From contig NZ_LK391969.1 in NCBI RefSeq assembly GCF_000939975.1, positions 372,001 to 436,000 of the forward strand: a stretch of 64,000 bases of DNA, written 5' to 3'. The notes beneath the pieces were generated by a model. That model saw nothing but the letters and a program-made list of their open reading frames with translations. It was not told the DNA's origin and did not search any database. This DNA comes from Pseudomonas saudimassiliensis. Lineage in GTDB: Bacteria; Pseudomonadota; Gammaproteobacteria; Pseudomonadales; Pseudomonadaceae. A program made the translations under genes and the position numbers. How positions within the stretch are numbered: position 1 is the first letter of the stretch; every line of letters begins with the position of its first letter. This document shows, one piece after another, positions 19,275 to 28,621 of this stretch.

Positions 19275-20309
19275 ATGCAGCAACCTCCCCCGTCGTCTTT
19301 CCCTTGCTCCCGGCCCGGCCCCTCCCGGCGCTTCTGCGTCGCGCCCATGATGGACTGGACTGACCGCCATTATCGCTACTTTGCGCGACTGATCAGCCGG
19401 CACGCCCTGTTGTATACCGAGATGGTGACCACCGGCGCGGTATTACAGGGCGATCGGGCGCGGTTTCTCGGCTACAGCCCGCAAGAGCAGCCGCTGGCGT
19501 TGCAACTGGGTGGCAGCAATGCGCAGGATCTGGCGCAATGCGCGCGGCTGGCCGAGCAAGCCGGTTACGCCGAGGTCAACCTGAACGTCGGCTGTCCCAG
19601 CGACCGCGTGCAGAACAACCTGATCGGCGCCTGCCTGATGGGCCATCCCGAGCTGGTGGTGGATGGCGTCAAGGCGATGCTGGATGCCTGCAGCATCCCG
19701 GTCACGGTCAAGCACCGCATCGGCATCAACGGCCGCGACAGCTATGAACAGCTGGTGGACTTTGTCGGCCAGCTCCAGGAGGCAGGTTGCGAGACCTTTA
19801 TCGTGCATGCGCGCATCGCCATCCTCGAGGGACTGTCACCCAAGGAGAATCGCGAGGTGCCGCCGTTGCGTTATGAGGTGGTGCAGCAACTGAAAAGGGA
19901 TTTCCCGCAGTTGGAGATCATCCTCAATGGCGGCCTTACCGATCTCGACATGATGCAACAGCAGATGGATGAACTCGATGGCGTCATGGTCGGGCGCGAG
20001 GCCTACCACAACCCCTACCTGATGGCCGAGGTGGACCGCCGCTTCTACGGCGACCCGGCGCCGGTGCGCAGCCGCATTGAGGTGCTCCATGCGCTACGCC
20101 CTTACATTGCTGCGCATCTGGCCCAGGGCGGCGCGATGCACCATGTGACCCGGCATATCCTCGGCCTGTTCCAGGGACTCCCCGGTGCCCGGCACTTCCG
20201 CCGGCAGCTGAGTACCGAGATCCACCGCACCGACCAGCCCCTGGCGCTGTATGACCGGTTGGTCAGCGAGATGACGGAGCGCACACAACCACAGGATTGC
20301 TCACTGTAA
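19275..20309 (+). CDS. dusA: tRNA-dihydrouridine(20/20a) synthase
   Basis: 344 residues. It has the FMN-binding TIM barrel start APMMDWTDRHYRYFARLIS, the catalytic cysteine C107 in NLNVGCPSDRVQ, KHRIGI, HARIAILEGLSPKENREVPP (the DusA subgroup insertion) and the phosphate-binding NGGL. The enzyme reduces U20 and U20a in the tRNA D-loop using NADPH. The 74-bp gap to the EPS operon ends that operon; no rho-independent terminator is visible there. The dusA-tal order is the one I know from Pseudomonas. Confidence 0.95.
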   Translation: MQQPPPSSFPCSRPGPSRRFCVAPMMDWTDRHYRYFARLISRHALLYTEMVTTGAVLQGDRARFLGYSPQEQPLALQLGGSNAQDLAQCARLAEQAGYAEVNLNVGCPSDRVQNNLIGACLMGHPELVVDGVKAMLDACSIPVTVKHRIGINGRDSYEQLVDFVGQLQEAGCETFIVHARIAILEGLSPKENREVPPLRYEVVQQLKRDFPQLEIILNGGLTDLDMMQQQMDELDGVMVGREAYHNPYLMAEVDRRFYGDPAPVRSRIEVLHALRPYIAAHLAQGGAMHHVTRHILGLFQGLPGARHFRRQLSTEIHRTDQPLALYDRLVSEMTERTQPQDCSL

Positions 20310-20362
20310 CAAGCTTGAGGTAAGGTCGAAGTCCACTTTCTTCGCAACCACCTCGGGCCATC

Positions 20363-21313
20363 ATGACAAGCAAACTGGATAGTCTCCGTCAGCACACATT
20401 GATCGTCGCCGACACCGGTGATATCGACGCGATCCGCACTCTGCAACCGGTGGATGCCACCACCAACCCCTCCCTCCTGCTCAAGGCCGCGCAGCAACCC
20501 GATTGCAGTCATCTGCTGGACCGGGCACTGCAGCAGGCTGCCGGCAGCCACGAGCTGATTACCGACGCCTGCGACCATTTTGCCGTGGCGGTAGGTAGCG
20601 AGATCATCAAGCTGGTCCCCGGTCGGGTGTCCACCGAGGTGGATGCGCGGTTGTCCTTCGATCGCGATGCCACCCTGGCCAAGGCCCGCAAGCTGATTGA
20701 ACTCTATGAACAGGCCGGTGTGACCCGCGACCGCGTACTGATCAAGATTGCCGCCACCTGGGAAGGCATCCAGGCGGCCGCCGAACTCGAGCGTGAAGGC
20801 ATCCAGTGCAACCTGACGCTGCTGTTCTCCTTTGCCCAGGCCCAGGCCTGCGCTGACGCCGGGGTGTTTCTCATCTCACCCTTCGTGGGACGGATCTATG
20901 ACTGGTACAAGCAGCGTGATGGGCGGGAATATCAGGGCGCGGAAGACCCTGGGGTGCAGTCGGTGGCGCGCATCTACCGTTATTACAAGGAGCACATGTA
21001 CGCCACCGTGGTCATGGGCGCGAGCTTCCGTAACATCGGCCAGATCGAGGCGCTCTGTGGTTGCGACCGGTTGACCATCAGCCCCGCCCTGCTCCAGCAA
21101 CTGGCGACCGAGTCCGGCAGCCTGACACCGTCGGGCCTGCTGACCAGCGGCTCGGATGATCCACGGGAGATACTGACCGAGCCGACCTTCCGCTGGGCAC
21201 ACAACGAGGATGCCATGGCAACGGAAAAGCTCGCCGAGGGCATCCGCGCCTTTGCCGCAGATCAGCTCAAACTGGAGTCGTTGATGGGCGAGCGGGCCGC
21301 GTCAGTGGCCTGA
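20363..21313 (+). CDS. tal: Transaldolase
   Basis: 316 residues of the TalB class: [10 protein letters not shown] at 31-40, EVDARLSFD at 92-100, the Schiff-base lysine K128 in [31 protein letters not shown] and [11 protein letters not shown]. It transfers a dihydroxyacetone unit between sedoheptulose-7-P and glyceraldehyde-3-P in the pentose phosphate pathway. It is oriented with dusA. Its last 12 bp overlap the end of rssC on the other strand, leaving no room for a terminator between the convergent genes. Confidence 0.96.
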   Translation: MTSKLDSLRQHTLIVADTGDIDAIRTLQPVDATTNPSLLLKAAQQPDCSHLLDRALQQAAGSHELITDACDHFAVAVGSEIIKLVPGRVSTEVDARLSFDRDATLAKARKLIELYEQAGVTRDRVLIKIAATWEGIQAAAELEREGIQCNLTLLFSFAQAQACADAGVFLISPFVGRIYDWYKQRDGREYQGAEDPGVQSVARIYRYYKEHMYATVVMGASFRNIGQIEALCGCDRLTISPALLQQLATESGSLTPSGLLTSGSDDPREILTEPTFRWAHNEDAMATEKLAEGIRAFAADQLKLESLMGERAASVA

Positions 21314-21790
21314 TTCGAGGGTACTGACCAGATCGGTAAAGGCCGCCCGGTTGTGCTCGTTGAGGTCCATCAGTATGCGATGGGCCTCCAGCACGCGGCT
21401 TCTGACCTGCTCCTCGGAAAGAATCTGACCAGGCAGATCCTGTAGTTCGGCATCAGTCGGGGTGGTTTCAGGAACGATATTGAATATCTGGTCGAAGCCC
21501 ATGCTTTGCAGCAAGCGGTTCATATCCTCATGGGTAGACACCAGGGTCGGCAACAGGCCAACCCGGTCCCGGGAGAGGATCGACAACTTCGCCAACAACC
21601 CCAGTGAGGTGCTGTCGATGTTATCGGTTTCCGTCAGGTCGATGACGATGCAACCAAAACTCAGCGCGCTGAAGATCTTCTCGATATAGGCATCCAGCGC
21701 CGCGCAGAGCGTTAATCGCACATCACCGATGAATTTCAGGATGAAAGTATCTTCGGATTCAGCGAACTGAATCCTGCCCGTCGTCATCAT
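21302..21790 (-). CDS. rssC: STAS-domain anti-sigma-factor antagonist (RssC)
   Basis: 162 residues. The STAS fold (about 5-105) has the conserved [20 protein letters not shown], with S60 at the usual phosphorylation position. A helical tail of about 55 residues follows. The start is one of two adjacent ATGs (21790 or 21787) that overlap the rssB stop, so it is translationally coupled to rssB. In Pseudomonas this pair is thought to act as a partner-switching module, the RssB phosphatase removing phosphate from the STAS protein. The sigma factor or anti-sigma partner is not in the window. Confidence 0.87.
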   Translation of the reverse strand: MMTTGRIQFAESEDTFILKFIGDVRLTLCAALDAYIEKIFSALSFGCIVIDLTETDNIDSTSLGLLAKLSILSRDRVGLLPTLVSTHEDMNRLLQSMGFDQIFNIVPETTPTDAELQDLPGQILSEEQVRSRVLEAHRILMDLNEHNRAAFTDLVSTLESGH

Positions 21791-22977
21791 TCCGATGTCC
21801 TGCTCAACAGCAATACTGAAATATCGTCCGGCATGACCCTGGTGTGGTCGAGGCCGAGCAACTGCATGAAACGCTGCATGTCCCCTCCGGCTTGGCCGAC
21901 CAGCTCCGGCAACCGCTCTTCCTTCTCCTTGAGCGTAGTACCCTCGAGGCAATCGAGCACGCCGTCGGAGCACAGGGTCAGGGAAAAACGGGGCGGGAGC
22001 GGGATCTGGTGGTTCTCGAATTCGGCTTCGGCAAACAACCCCACCGGCCGGCCCTTGCCCTGCAGGTATTCGGCCTTGCCATCGATACAGATGACCGGCA
22101 GCGGCAGATGCCCGCCAATGCTATAGGTAAGGGTCTGATCGGCTTCGTCGATCACACCGCCGAGCATGGTTACATGCTTGCCCAGATTGCAACTGATCAG
22201 GCTGCGGTTGATGTGCCCGAGCACATCGGAGGGCTGGAAACGGATCGGCCCCTGCTCCTGCAACTTGCGTTGCTCGTACAGCAGGCGGGTGGTCATGAAC
22301 TTAAGCAGCACGGTGACAAAGGCCGAGGACGCGCCGTGGCCGGATACGTCCGCCAGATAGAACGCCAACTGGGTTTCCGAGACGCGGAAGTAATCGACGA
22401 AGTCACCGGACAGGTACAGCGAAGGGATGATGCGGTGTTCGAACAGGTATTGGTCGCTCTGCCAGGGTGAGGCGGGGAGCATGTTGAGCTGCACCTGCCG
22501 CCCGGCTGCCTGGTCATCGCGCAACTCGCGCAGGTGATTTTCCAGTTCGCGGTTGGCCAGCTCGAGGCGCTCACGGATGCGCTGGTTCTCGCTGCGCAGG
22601 CGCGCCCGGTCGAGCGATCGTCGGACCGCATGCTCCAGCACTTCCAGGTCCGCCTGGGGTTTGATCAGGTAATCGCTGGCGCCAAGGCGCAGGGCTTCGA
22701 CGACGTCGCACATCACCCCATCATCGGAGATGACCACGACCGGTGTATCCGGCCGGGCATCGGCAATCTGCGCCAGCAGCTCGAAACCGCTCATGTCGGA
22801 CATGTAGAGATCGCAGAGCACCAGCTCTGGACGCCGGGCAGAAACCAGCGCCAGACCGTCCTGGGCGCGACTGGCCTGCAGTACCTCGAAGCCACACTGT
22901 TCAAGATGAATCGAGATGCTTTGACGAACCTGGTCGTCATCATCAATAACCAGCAAAGTGGTGCCAGGAAGCTGCAT
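21787..22977 (-). CDS. rssB: Response regulator with C-terminal PP2C/SpoIIE phosphatase domain (RssB)
   Basis: 396 residues. The N-terminal receiver has acidic DDDD at 12-15, phospho-acceptor D56 in LVLCDLYMSDMSG, and the conserved lysine in DYLIKP. A coiled-coil linker follows (about 128-165). The SpoIIE-type PP2C phosphatase domain then has SGDFVDYF, LADVSGHGASSAFVT and CSDGVLDC. Enterobacterial RssB has a degenerate output domain; this one keeps the metal-binding aspartates, so it should be active. It forms an operon with rssC. No cognate kinase is nearby. Confidence 0.9.
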   Translation of the reverse strand: MQLPGTTLLVIDDDDQVRQSISIHLEQCGFEVLQASRAQDGLALVSARRPELVLCDLYMSDMSGFELLAQIADARPDTPVVVISDDGVMCDVVEALRLGASDYLIKPQADLEVLEHAVRRSLDRARLRSENQRIRERLELANRELENHLRELRDDQAAGRQVQLNMLPASPWQSDQYLFEHRIIPSLYLSGDFVDYFRVSETQLAFYLADVSGHGASSAFVTVLLKFMTTRLLYEQRKLQEQGPIRFQPSDVLGHINRSLISCNLGKHVTMLGGVIDEADQTLTYSIGGHLPLPVICIDGKAEYLQGKGRPVGLFAEAEFENHQIPLPPRFSLTLCSDGVLDCLEGTTLKEKEERLPELVGQAGGDMQRFMQLLGLDHTRVMPDDISVLLLSRTSE

Positions 22978-23135
22978 AGATTCCCTACGTCATTGCCGCG
23001 AAGCCAGGCAGAGCCACGCGGCCACAGGGTGTATTCATAGTCAGACTCACGTCTGAAGCCCAGGGATGTCTCCCGAAGGGGCAGACATTACTCCCATCCG
23101 CTCCGGCAGGCAACCGTCGTCCGGACGAGGCTCGG

Positions 23136-23861
23136 TCAGAAGTCATCCTCCACCTGCCCGTCCATGACCTTGTACTCGCGATTCTGTAACCAGACATTGC
23201 GCAGGAAGCGATATTTGTCGCCGCGGATCAGGCGTTCCTGGGACAACAGCCCGGCGCGGGTATCGACCACATCCACCCCGCGCGCAGTGTTGCGGCTGGG
23301 GACATGGTCCATCTGGCTGCCGTAGGTGTAACCGGCAAATCCTTCAGCAGCAAACGCGCTGCCATCACGTACCGTGCTGGGGCCGAAGAACGGTAGCATC
23401 ACGTAGGGTCCACTCTCGACGCCCCAGGCGCCCAGGGTCTGGCCGAAATCCTCGTCGTTACGTTGCAGGCCCATGCGGGTCGCCACGTCGAACAGGCCCA
23501 CCACCCCGACGGTGGTGTTCATCAGGAACCGGGACAGGTCGACACTGGCGTCATGGAACTTGCCCTGCAGCAGGTTGTTGACCAGGTTCTTCGGCTCGCC
23601 CAGGTTGTTGAAGACGTTGGTCACGCCGTCGTCCAACGGACCCGGCACGACCCGGTCATAGCCCTTGGCGATGGGCTTCAAGGCATAGGTGTCGAGGGTA
23701 TCATTGAACCGGAAGACTACCCGGTTGACCGGCTCCCAGGGATCGGGATTGTGGTATTCGACCGCGTAGTCGTCGTCTTCAACGGCCGAGGCCGGGCCAA
23801 CCAGTGCCAGGGAGAGCGCTCCGGCCAGCAAACCATATGTAGTGACGTTCATCAGGTTCAT
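23136..23861 (-). CDS. mlaA: MlaA/VacJ family outer-membrane lipid asymmetry protein
   Basis: 241 residues from the chosen ATG. The family core is clear: NPDPWEPVNRVVFRFNDTLD, ALKPIAKGYD, FNNLGEPKNLVNNLLQG, RFLMNTTVGVVGLFD, FGQTLGAWGVESGPY and LPFFGPST. MlaA sits in the outer membrane and removes misplaced phospholipids from the outer leaflet, handing them to MlaC and MlaFEDB. The signal sequence ends LVGPASA before VEDDDY, which suits signal peptidase I; no lipobox cysteine is present with this start. A longer in-frame reading reaches back to 23954 and contains two cysteines, but without a hydrophobic signal in front of them. Confidence 0.9.
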   Translation of the reverse strand: MNLMNVTTYGLLAGALSLALVGPASAVEDDDYAVEYHNPDPWEPVNRVVFRFNDTLDTYALKPIAKGYDRVVPGPLDDGVTNVFNNLGEPKNLVNNLLQGKFHDASVDLSRFLMNTTVGVVGLFDVATRMGLQRNDEDFGQTLGAWGVESGPYVMLPFFGPSTVRDGSAFAAEGFAGYTYGSQMDHVPSRNTARGVDVVDTRAGLLSQERLIRGDKYRFLRNVWLQNREYKVMDGQVEDDF

Positions 23862-24041
23862 CGTTGCTACAGTCTCCATTGGGGAGGTCAGACGGCCGAA
23901 GCAGCATGCCGCGTTCACGATCATCATTGTAATGCAAACTCCCGGTCCGCCCACCGGCTTTTATGTTGTATCAATCGCCGTGCAGACGTCCACGGTGCGC
24001 AGCGCTATAGTGTGACCAGATTCTTAGTTAAGGAGAAACCC

Positions 24042-24320
24042 ATGGCGGACGAACATCTGCAAGCCCAGCTTGAATCCCTGCAACAGACGTTGAACGATCC
24101 GGCCATCGTGCTGAGCGAAGAGGAACGCAGCTCCCTGGAGACGCTGGCGATCAATCTCGAAGCCCGGCTGCTGGTCAGCGAAGGCAGCGAGGAAGCCGTG
24201 GCCGACCCCAGCCTGGTTGACAGCGTAAACCTGCTCGTCGAGGAATTCTCGGAACGTCACCCCACCCTGTCCGCTACTCTGCAGAACGTGGTCCAGAGCC
24301 TGTCGAATATGGGCATCTGA
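24042..24320 (+). CDS. DUF4404 family small protein
   Basis: 92 residues, acidic and predicted all-helical. LQAQLESLQQTL, then LSEEERSSLETLAINLEAR and the C-terminal LVEEFSERHPTLSATLQNVV match the DUF4404 pattern known from pseudomonads. No membrane segment or signal is seen. AGGAGA lies five bases before the ATG. It is divergent from mlaA and convergent with queF. Function is unknown; four-helix or coiled-coil packing is a guess from the heptad-like leucines. Confidence 0.82.
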   Translation: MADEHLQAQLESLQQTLNDPAIVLSEEERSSLETLAINLEARLLVSEGSEEAVADPSLVDSVNLLVEEFSERHPTLSATLQNVVQSLSNMGI

Positions 24321-24325
24321 AGCAA

Positions 24326-24352
24326 GATGGCCCCGCATTCCGCGGGGCCATC
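24326..24352. terminator. Bidirectional terminator-like hairpin between DUF4404 and queF
   Basis: GATGGCCCCGC, a five-base loop ATTCC, then GCGGGGCCATC form a perfect 11-bp stem between the stops of two convergent genes. The T-tract is poor on both strands, so efficiency is uncertain. Confidence 0.7.
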
Positions 24353-24359
24353 CTGTCTA

Positions 24360-25193
24360 TTATTGGCGCGCCAGCCGCGTGTTGTCCGGCGTGCCGGGGT
24401 GTGTGGAGCGCCAGGGATTGATATCGAGCCCGCCGCGGCGCAGGTAGCGCGCATAGACGGTCAATTCGCACCCCTCCCCCAGCACCCGCTGCAGATCGAG
24501 GAAAATCCGCTCGACACACTGCTCGTGAAAATCTCCGTGCTGACGGAATGAGACCAGATAGCGGAGCAGCGCCGCCTTGTCGAGAGCCGGGCCGGCGTAA
24601 CTGATGGCGACACTGCCCCAGTCGGGCTGGCCGGTCACCGGGCAGTTGGACTTGAGCAGGTGGCTATGCAGGGTTTCCCGCGCCCAACCATCGCCCGGCA
24701 CCCGCTGCAACAGCTCCGGCGAATACTCGTATACATCGATGGTAACGTCCAGATCGTCCAGGCATTCGCCGGGCAGCCGCCCGACCCCCACCTGCTGCAA
24801 GCGGGGCATCGTCAGCAGCCGCACCATGACCGGTGCCTGGGCGGTCACGCTCAGATCGGATTCCAGCGTACGCAACACATCGGCACGGTCCCTGAACACC
24901 GTCTGGTTGAAGGAGTTCAGATACAGCTTGAAGGACTTGGACTCGACGATACGCGCATTGGCCGTGACCGGAAAAACGAATTCCACCGCCGCCACTTCCG
25001 GCTTGCCGGAGGGCGTCAGCCAGGAGACCTCATAACTGTTCCAGACATCCACCCCATGGAACGGCAGCCGCTGCGGATCGATACCCAGCTCCTGCCAGAT
25101 CGGTTGACGGGGGATCGGGTACAGCAATGACGGGGTATAGATACCGTTATAGCTGCTGGACTTGCCCAGCGGCGACTGTTCTGCCGGATGCAT
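24360..25193 (-). CDS. queF: NADPH-dependent 7-cyano-7-deazaguanine reductase
   Basis: 277 residues, the long two-domain QueF type. The QueF motif [15 protein letters not shown] lies at 84-98, and the C-terminal half carries catalytic C184 and D191 in [13 protein letters not shown], with [10 protein letters not shown] later. It reduces preQ0 to preQ1 in queuosine synthesis for tRNA wobble positions. The gene order DUF4404-queF-ABC exporter is the pseudomonad arrangement. Confidence 0.96.
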   Translation of the reverse strand: MHPAEQSPLGKSSSYNGIYTPSLLYPIPRQPIWQELGIDPQRLPFHGVDVWNSYEVSWLTPSGKPEVAAVEFVFPVTANARIVESKSFKLYLNSFNQTVFRDRADVLRTLESDLSVTAQAPVMVRLLTMPRLQQVGVGRLPGECLDDLDVTIDVYEYSPELLQRVPGDGWARETLHSHLLKSNCPVTGQPDWGSVAISYAGPALDKAALLRYLVSFRQHGDFHEQCVERIFLDLQRVLGEGCELTVYARYLRRGGLDINPWRSTHPGTPDNTRLARQ

Positions 25194-25259
25194 CTGCGGG
25201 TCTCCTTCAATTAACCCGCAAGCATACCTGTGCCGGACGGCTCAGCCAATAACCAATGC

Positions 25260-26042
25260 CTACTGCCGCAGGCCGGTGCCGCGTACCAGCAAGCGATAGC
25301 TGAACACATAGAGCGCCACCGCAAAGCCAGCCATCAGCAACAGCGCCAGGCCGATGTTGATATCGGATACCCCCAGAATGCCGAAGCGGAAGGCGTTGAC
25401 CATATGCAGGATGGGGTTGATCAGCGACACCATCTGCCAGAAGTCCGGCAACAGGCTGATCGAGTAGAAGACGCCGCCAAGGTAGGTCAGGGGTGTCAGC
25501 ACGAAGGTCGGCACGATGGAAATATCATCGAAACTGCGAGCATACACCGCGTTGATGAAGCCACCCAGGGCAAATACCAGCGAGGTCAGGAAGACCACAC
25601 CAACCGTCAGCCCGATATGCTGTACCTGCAGCCGGGTGAAGAACAGCGACATCAGGGTCACGATCAACCCGACCGCCAGCCCCCGCGCCACGCCGCCCAG
25701 GGAGTACCCCAGCAGAATCACGTGGGGCGACACCGGCGCCACCATCAGCTCTTCGATGGAACGCTGGAACTTGGTGCTGAAAAAGCTCGATACCACGTTG
25801 GAGTAACTGTTGGTGATCACCGACATCATGATCAGGCCCGGCACGATGTAATCGATGTACGCAAAACCATCCATCTCGCCGATGCGCCCGCCGATCAGGT
25901 TGCCGAAGATGACGAAGTACAACGCCATGGTGATGCCCGGCGGCAGCAGCGTTTGCGGCCAGATGCGGGTAAAGCGCCGTACTTCCTTGGTAAGGATGGT
26001 GGTAAAGGCAATCCAGCTGCTGCGCCGATGACTCATGTTCAT
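25260..26042 (-). CDS. yadH: ABC-2 type transporter permease (YadH family)
   Basis: 260 residues with six membrane helices of the ABC-2 permease type: a Lys/Arg-rich cytoplasmic start (FTTILTKEVRRFTRIWPQTL), LPPGITMALYFVIFGNLIGG, the coupling-helix region FQRSIEELMVAPVSP and the late motif LTYLGGVFYSI. It is the membrane half of an exporter with the ATPase just upstream; their coding regions overlap by 4 bp (ATGA). The substrate of YadGH is not established. Confidence 0.9.
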   Translation of the reverse strand: MNMSHRRSSWIAFTTILTKEVRRFTRIWPQTLLPPGITMALYFVIFGNLIGGRIGEMDGFAYIDYIVPGLIMMSVITNSYSNVVSSFFSTKFQRSIEELMVAPVSPHVILLGYSLGGVARGLAVGLIVTLMSLFFTRLQVQHIGLTVGVVFLTSLVFALGGFINAVYARSFDDISIVPTFVLTPLTYLGGVFYSISLLPDFWQMVSLINPILHMVNAFRFGILGVSDINIGLALLLMAGFAVALYVFSYRLLVRGTGLRQ

Positions 26043-26971
26043 GCTGCTCCCTTGTCCGAATTGCCATCAACCAGGTGGAGGAACAGCTCCTCCAGGCGAT
26101 TGCTCTTGTTGCGCAGGCTGAGCACCTCTATGCCCTGCGCCGCCAGCGCCGCAAACAGACCATTCATGCCCTGCCCCTTGTCGACCTGAACCTCCAGCGT
26201 GTGGTCATCGGCCAGCGTGCAGGGGAAGCCCGGCAGGCTGGGCGCCTGCGCCATGGCGTCGCGACAGTCGAGCAGGAAAGTCTCGACATGCAATTGCTTG
26301 AGCAACTGGCGCATGCTGGTGTTATGGATGATCCGGCCGCCGTCGATGATGGCGATATTCCGGCACAGCTGTTCGGCCTCTTCCAGATAGTGCGTGGTGA
26401 GGATGATGGTCACCCCCTGGGCATTGATCTCTTCGAGAAACTGCCACATCGAACGGCGAATCTCGATATCCACGCCCGCGGTCGGTTCGTCGAGAATCAG
26501 CAGCCGCGGCTCATGGATCAACGCGCGGGCGATCATCAGGCGGCGTTTCATGCCGCCGGAGAGCATGCGCGAGGGCACATCGCGCTTGTCCCAGAGACTC
26601 AGGCGGCGCAGGAAGTGCTCGGCTCGCTCGCGGGCTTCGCCCGCCGGGATGCCGTAATAGCCGGCCTGGTTGACGAGAATGTCCTGCGCCTTCTCGAATT
26701 GGCTGAAATTGAATTCCTGGGGCACCACACCGATGCAACGCTTGGCGGCCATCAAGTCCGTGTCCAGATCATGGCCGAAGATGCTGACCTTACCCGCCGT
26801 CTTGCTCACCAGCGACGACAATATGCCAATGGTGGTGGATTTACCGGCGCCGTTGGGGCCGAGCAGGGCGAAGAAGTCGCCCTGCGCCACGTCCAGGTCC
26901 AATCCCTTCAACGCGCGCATCCCATTGGGGTAGGTTTTCTCGAGCCCGCGGATTGTGATTGCTGCCGTCAT
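26039..26971 (-). CDS. yadG: ABC transporter ATP-binding protein (YadG family)
   Basis: 310 residues. It has Walker A LLGPNGAGKSTT, Q-loop GVVPQEFNF, ABC signature MLSGGMKRRLMIARALIHEP and Walker B LLILDEPTAGVD, with the H-loop in LTTHYLEEAE. A C-terminal extension of about 90 residues is typical of ABC-2 exporter ATPases. It pairs with the permease downstream. The signature glycine-methionine variant is common in this subfamily. Confidence 0.93.
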   Translation of the reverse strand: MTAAITIRGLEKTYPNGMRALKGLDLDVAQGDFFALLGPNGAGKSTTIGILSSLVSKTAGKVSIFGHDLDTDLMAAKRCIGVVPQEFNFSQFEKAQDILVNQAGYYGIPAGEARERAEHFLRRLSLWDKRDVPSRMLSGGMKRRLMIARALIHEPRLLILDEPTAGVDIEIRRSMWQFLEEINAQGVTIILTTHYLEEAEQLCRNIAIIDGGRIIHNTSMRQLLKQLHVETFLLDCRDAMAQAPSLPGFPCTLADDHTLEVQVDKGQGMNGLFAALAAQGIEVLSLRNKSNRLEELFLHLVDGNSDKGAA

Positions 26972-27075
26972 GCATGCCCCTTCAATTCATGGATCAGCCG
27001 ATCGATATGGGGACGAAATCCACGAATTCAAGCCCGACGAGCCCGGAGCAGGAATTACAAAAGTTCTACAAATGT

Positions 27076-27097
27076 GACCATGTGGTCGATTGTGGTC
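27076..27097. promoter_or_regulatory. Palindrome GACCATGTGGTC plus a third half-site upstream of the MFS gene
   Basis: GACCATGTGGTC is a perfect 12-bp palindrome at 27076-27087, followed by another TGTGGTC at 27091-27097. It lies in the 185-bp divergent gap between yadG and the MFS transporter gene, 60-80 bp before the MFS start. This spacing suits a repressor operator. No regulator gene is adjacent, so the binding protein is unknown. Confidence 0.35.
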
Positions 27098-27156
27098 GCA
27101 GGGGGCGGGCCGTATTCTTCGGACCAGAAAAATAACCACACGATACGGAGATTTAC

Positions 27157-28470
27157 ATGCCCCAATTGCCAGAAGCATCGGCAACGGCCAAGGACGACTT
27201 TGCCAGTCGCATTACTCCTGCCTACCGTCGTTACGCCCTGTTCATCCTGGTGCTGGCCTACACTTCGAGTCACGTTGACCGCAACATCGTCGGCATCCTG
27301 ATCGAGCCACTGAAAGCCGACCTCTTGCTGTCTGACACCCAGTTGGGCTTTCTGTCCGGCATCGCCTTCGCGCTGTTCTACGCTACCCTCGGCATTCCGA
27401 TCGCCGTCTGGGCGGACCGTTCCAATCGCCGCAACATCATCGCCTGGGCCATTGCCATCTGGAGCCTGATGACCGCGGTCTGTGGTCTGGCGCAGAATTT
27501 CTGGCAACTGGCTGCCGCCCGCATCGGGGTTGGCATCGGCGAAGCCGGCTCCAGTCCGCCATCACATTCGATGCTGTCTGACCTCTACCCCAAGGAACAG
27601 CGCTCCAGTGCCATGGCCCTGTACTCGCTGGGTGTGTATTTCGGCATCATGATCGGCTTCATCGTCGGCGGCTTCGTCGCCGATGCCTGGGGCTGGCGTG
27701 CAGCCTTCTTCGTGGTCGGCTTCCCGGGACTGTTGATTGCTCTGCTGGTGCGCTTCACCATGATCGAGCCGCCGCGCGGCTTCGCCGACGGCGTGCCACC
27801 GCCACCGCGCGGCAAGGTCAGCGTCAAAGCCGGCATGGCCGTGCTGTGGCGGGTGCGCACTACCCGTCACGTGGTGACCGGCGTTACCCTGACGGCACTG
27901 GTCGGCTATGGCACCATCGTCTGGAACCCGGCCTTCCTCATACGCAGTCACGGCATGAGCGCAGGCGAAGTCGGTATGCTGCTCGGCCCGCTGATGGGTA
28001 TCGTCGGCGGCCTGGGCGTCTGGATCGGCGGACTGCTGGCCGACAAGCTGACAGCACGCGATCAGAGCTGGAACGCATGGATTGTTGGTCTGGCCAAGCT
28101 CATGGCGATCCCGTTCATCATCGCCTTCTACACCATCGAAAATACCACGCTGGCACTGATGGCCTATATGCCAGCGGTGTTCCTTGGCGCCTTCTACCTC
28201 GGGCCGAGCTTCGCCATGATCCAGAGCCTGACACCGCTGCGCAGCCGCGCGCTGGCCTCGGCCGTCATGCTGCTGATCCTCAACCTGTTCGGCCTGGGTT
28301 TCGGCCCGCAGCTGGTTGGTCTGGCCAGTGACCTGATGAACAGTAGCTATGGTGCAGACAGCCTGCGCTACGCGCTGATTGCCGCGGCGCTCGTCAATAT
28401 CTGGGCCTGCTTCCATTACTACCTTGCGGGCAAGACCATCAAGTACGATACCGCGCACATCGAGCCTTAA
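27157..28470 (+). CDS. MFS transporter, spinster-like family
   Basis: 437 residues with 12 membrane helices. Helix 1 holds YALFILVLAYTSSHVDRNIV with the D-R pair typical of spinster-like proteins; the MFS motif between helices 2 and 3 is GIPIAVWADRSNRRNIIAWA, and helix 4 onward has ARIGVGIGEAGSSPPSHSMLSDLYPKEQR. Such bacterial proteins are annotated as sphingolipid, sugar or aromatic-acid transporters; the substrate cannot be read. CGGAGATTTAC precedes the ATG. It is a single-gene unit with its own terminator. Confidence 0.88.
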   Translation: MPQLPEASATAKDDFASRITPAYRRYALFILVLAYTSSHVDRNIVGILIEPLKADLLLSDTQLGFLSGIAFALFYATLGIPIAVWADRSNRRNIIAWAIAIWSLMTAVCGLAQNFWQLAAARIGVGIGEAGSSPPSHSMLSDLYPKEQRSSAMALYSLGVYFGIMIGFIVGGFVADAWGWRAAFFVVGFPGLLIALLVRFTMIEPPRGFADGVPPPPRGKVSVKAGMAVLWRVRTTRHVVTGVTLTALVGYGTIVWNPAFLIRSHGMSAGEVGMLLGPLMGIVGGLGVWIGGLLADKLTARDQSWNAWIVGLAKLMAIPFIIAFYTIENTTLALMAYMPAVFLGAFYLGPSFAMIQSLTPLRSRALASAVMLLILNLFGLGFGPQLVGLASDLMNSSYGADSLRYALIAAALVNIWACFHYYLAGKTIKYDTAHIEP

Positions 28471-28479
28471 GCGCAGCCA

Positions 28480-28512
28480 CCGGGTAGCAGCTTTCGCTGC
28501 TGCCCGGCTTTT
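28480..28512 (+). terminator. Rho-independent terminator after the MFS gene
   Basis: CCGGGTAGCAGC, loop TTTC, then GCTGCTGCCCGG form a 12-bp stem with one G-T wobble, followed by CTTTT. It begins nine bases past the MFS stop. Confidence 0.85.
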
Positions 28513-28621
28513 CCTCCCTCCCTTGCTTCCTTCCTGGTGATATTCCGTTACACCGGCGGTCACAGCATGACGGCAAACCGACTATGCTGAAGACTGGATT
28601 TCAACCCTGAAGGAGTGATTC

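Noticed and set aside
20586-20600. Second ops-like GGCGGTAG
   Set aside because: Only the first eight bases match and it lies inside tal coding sequence.
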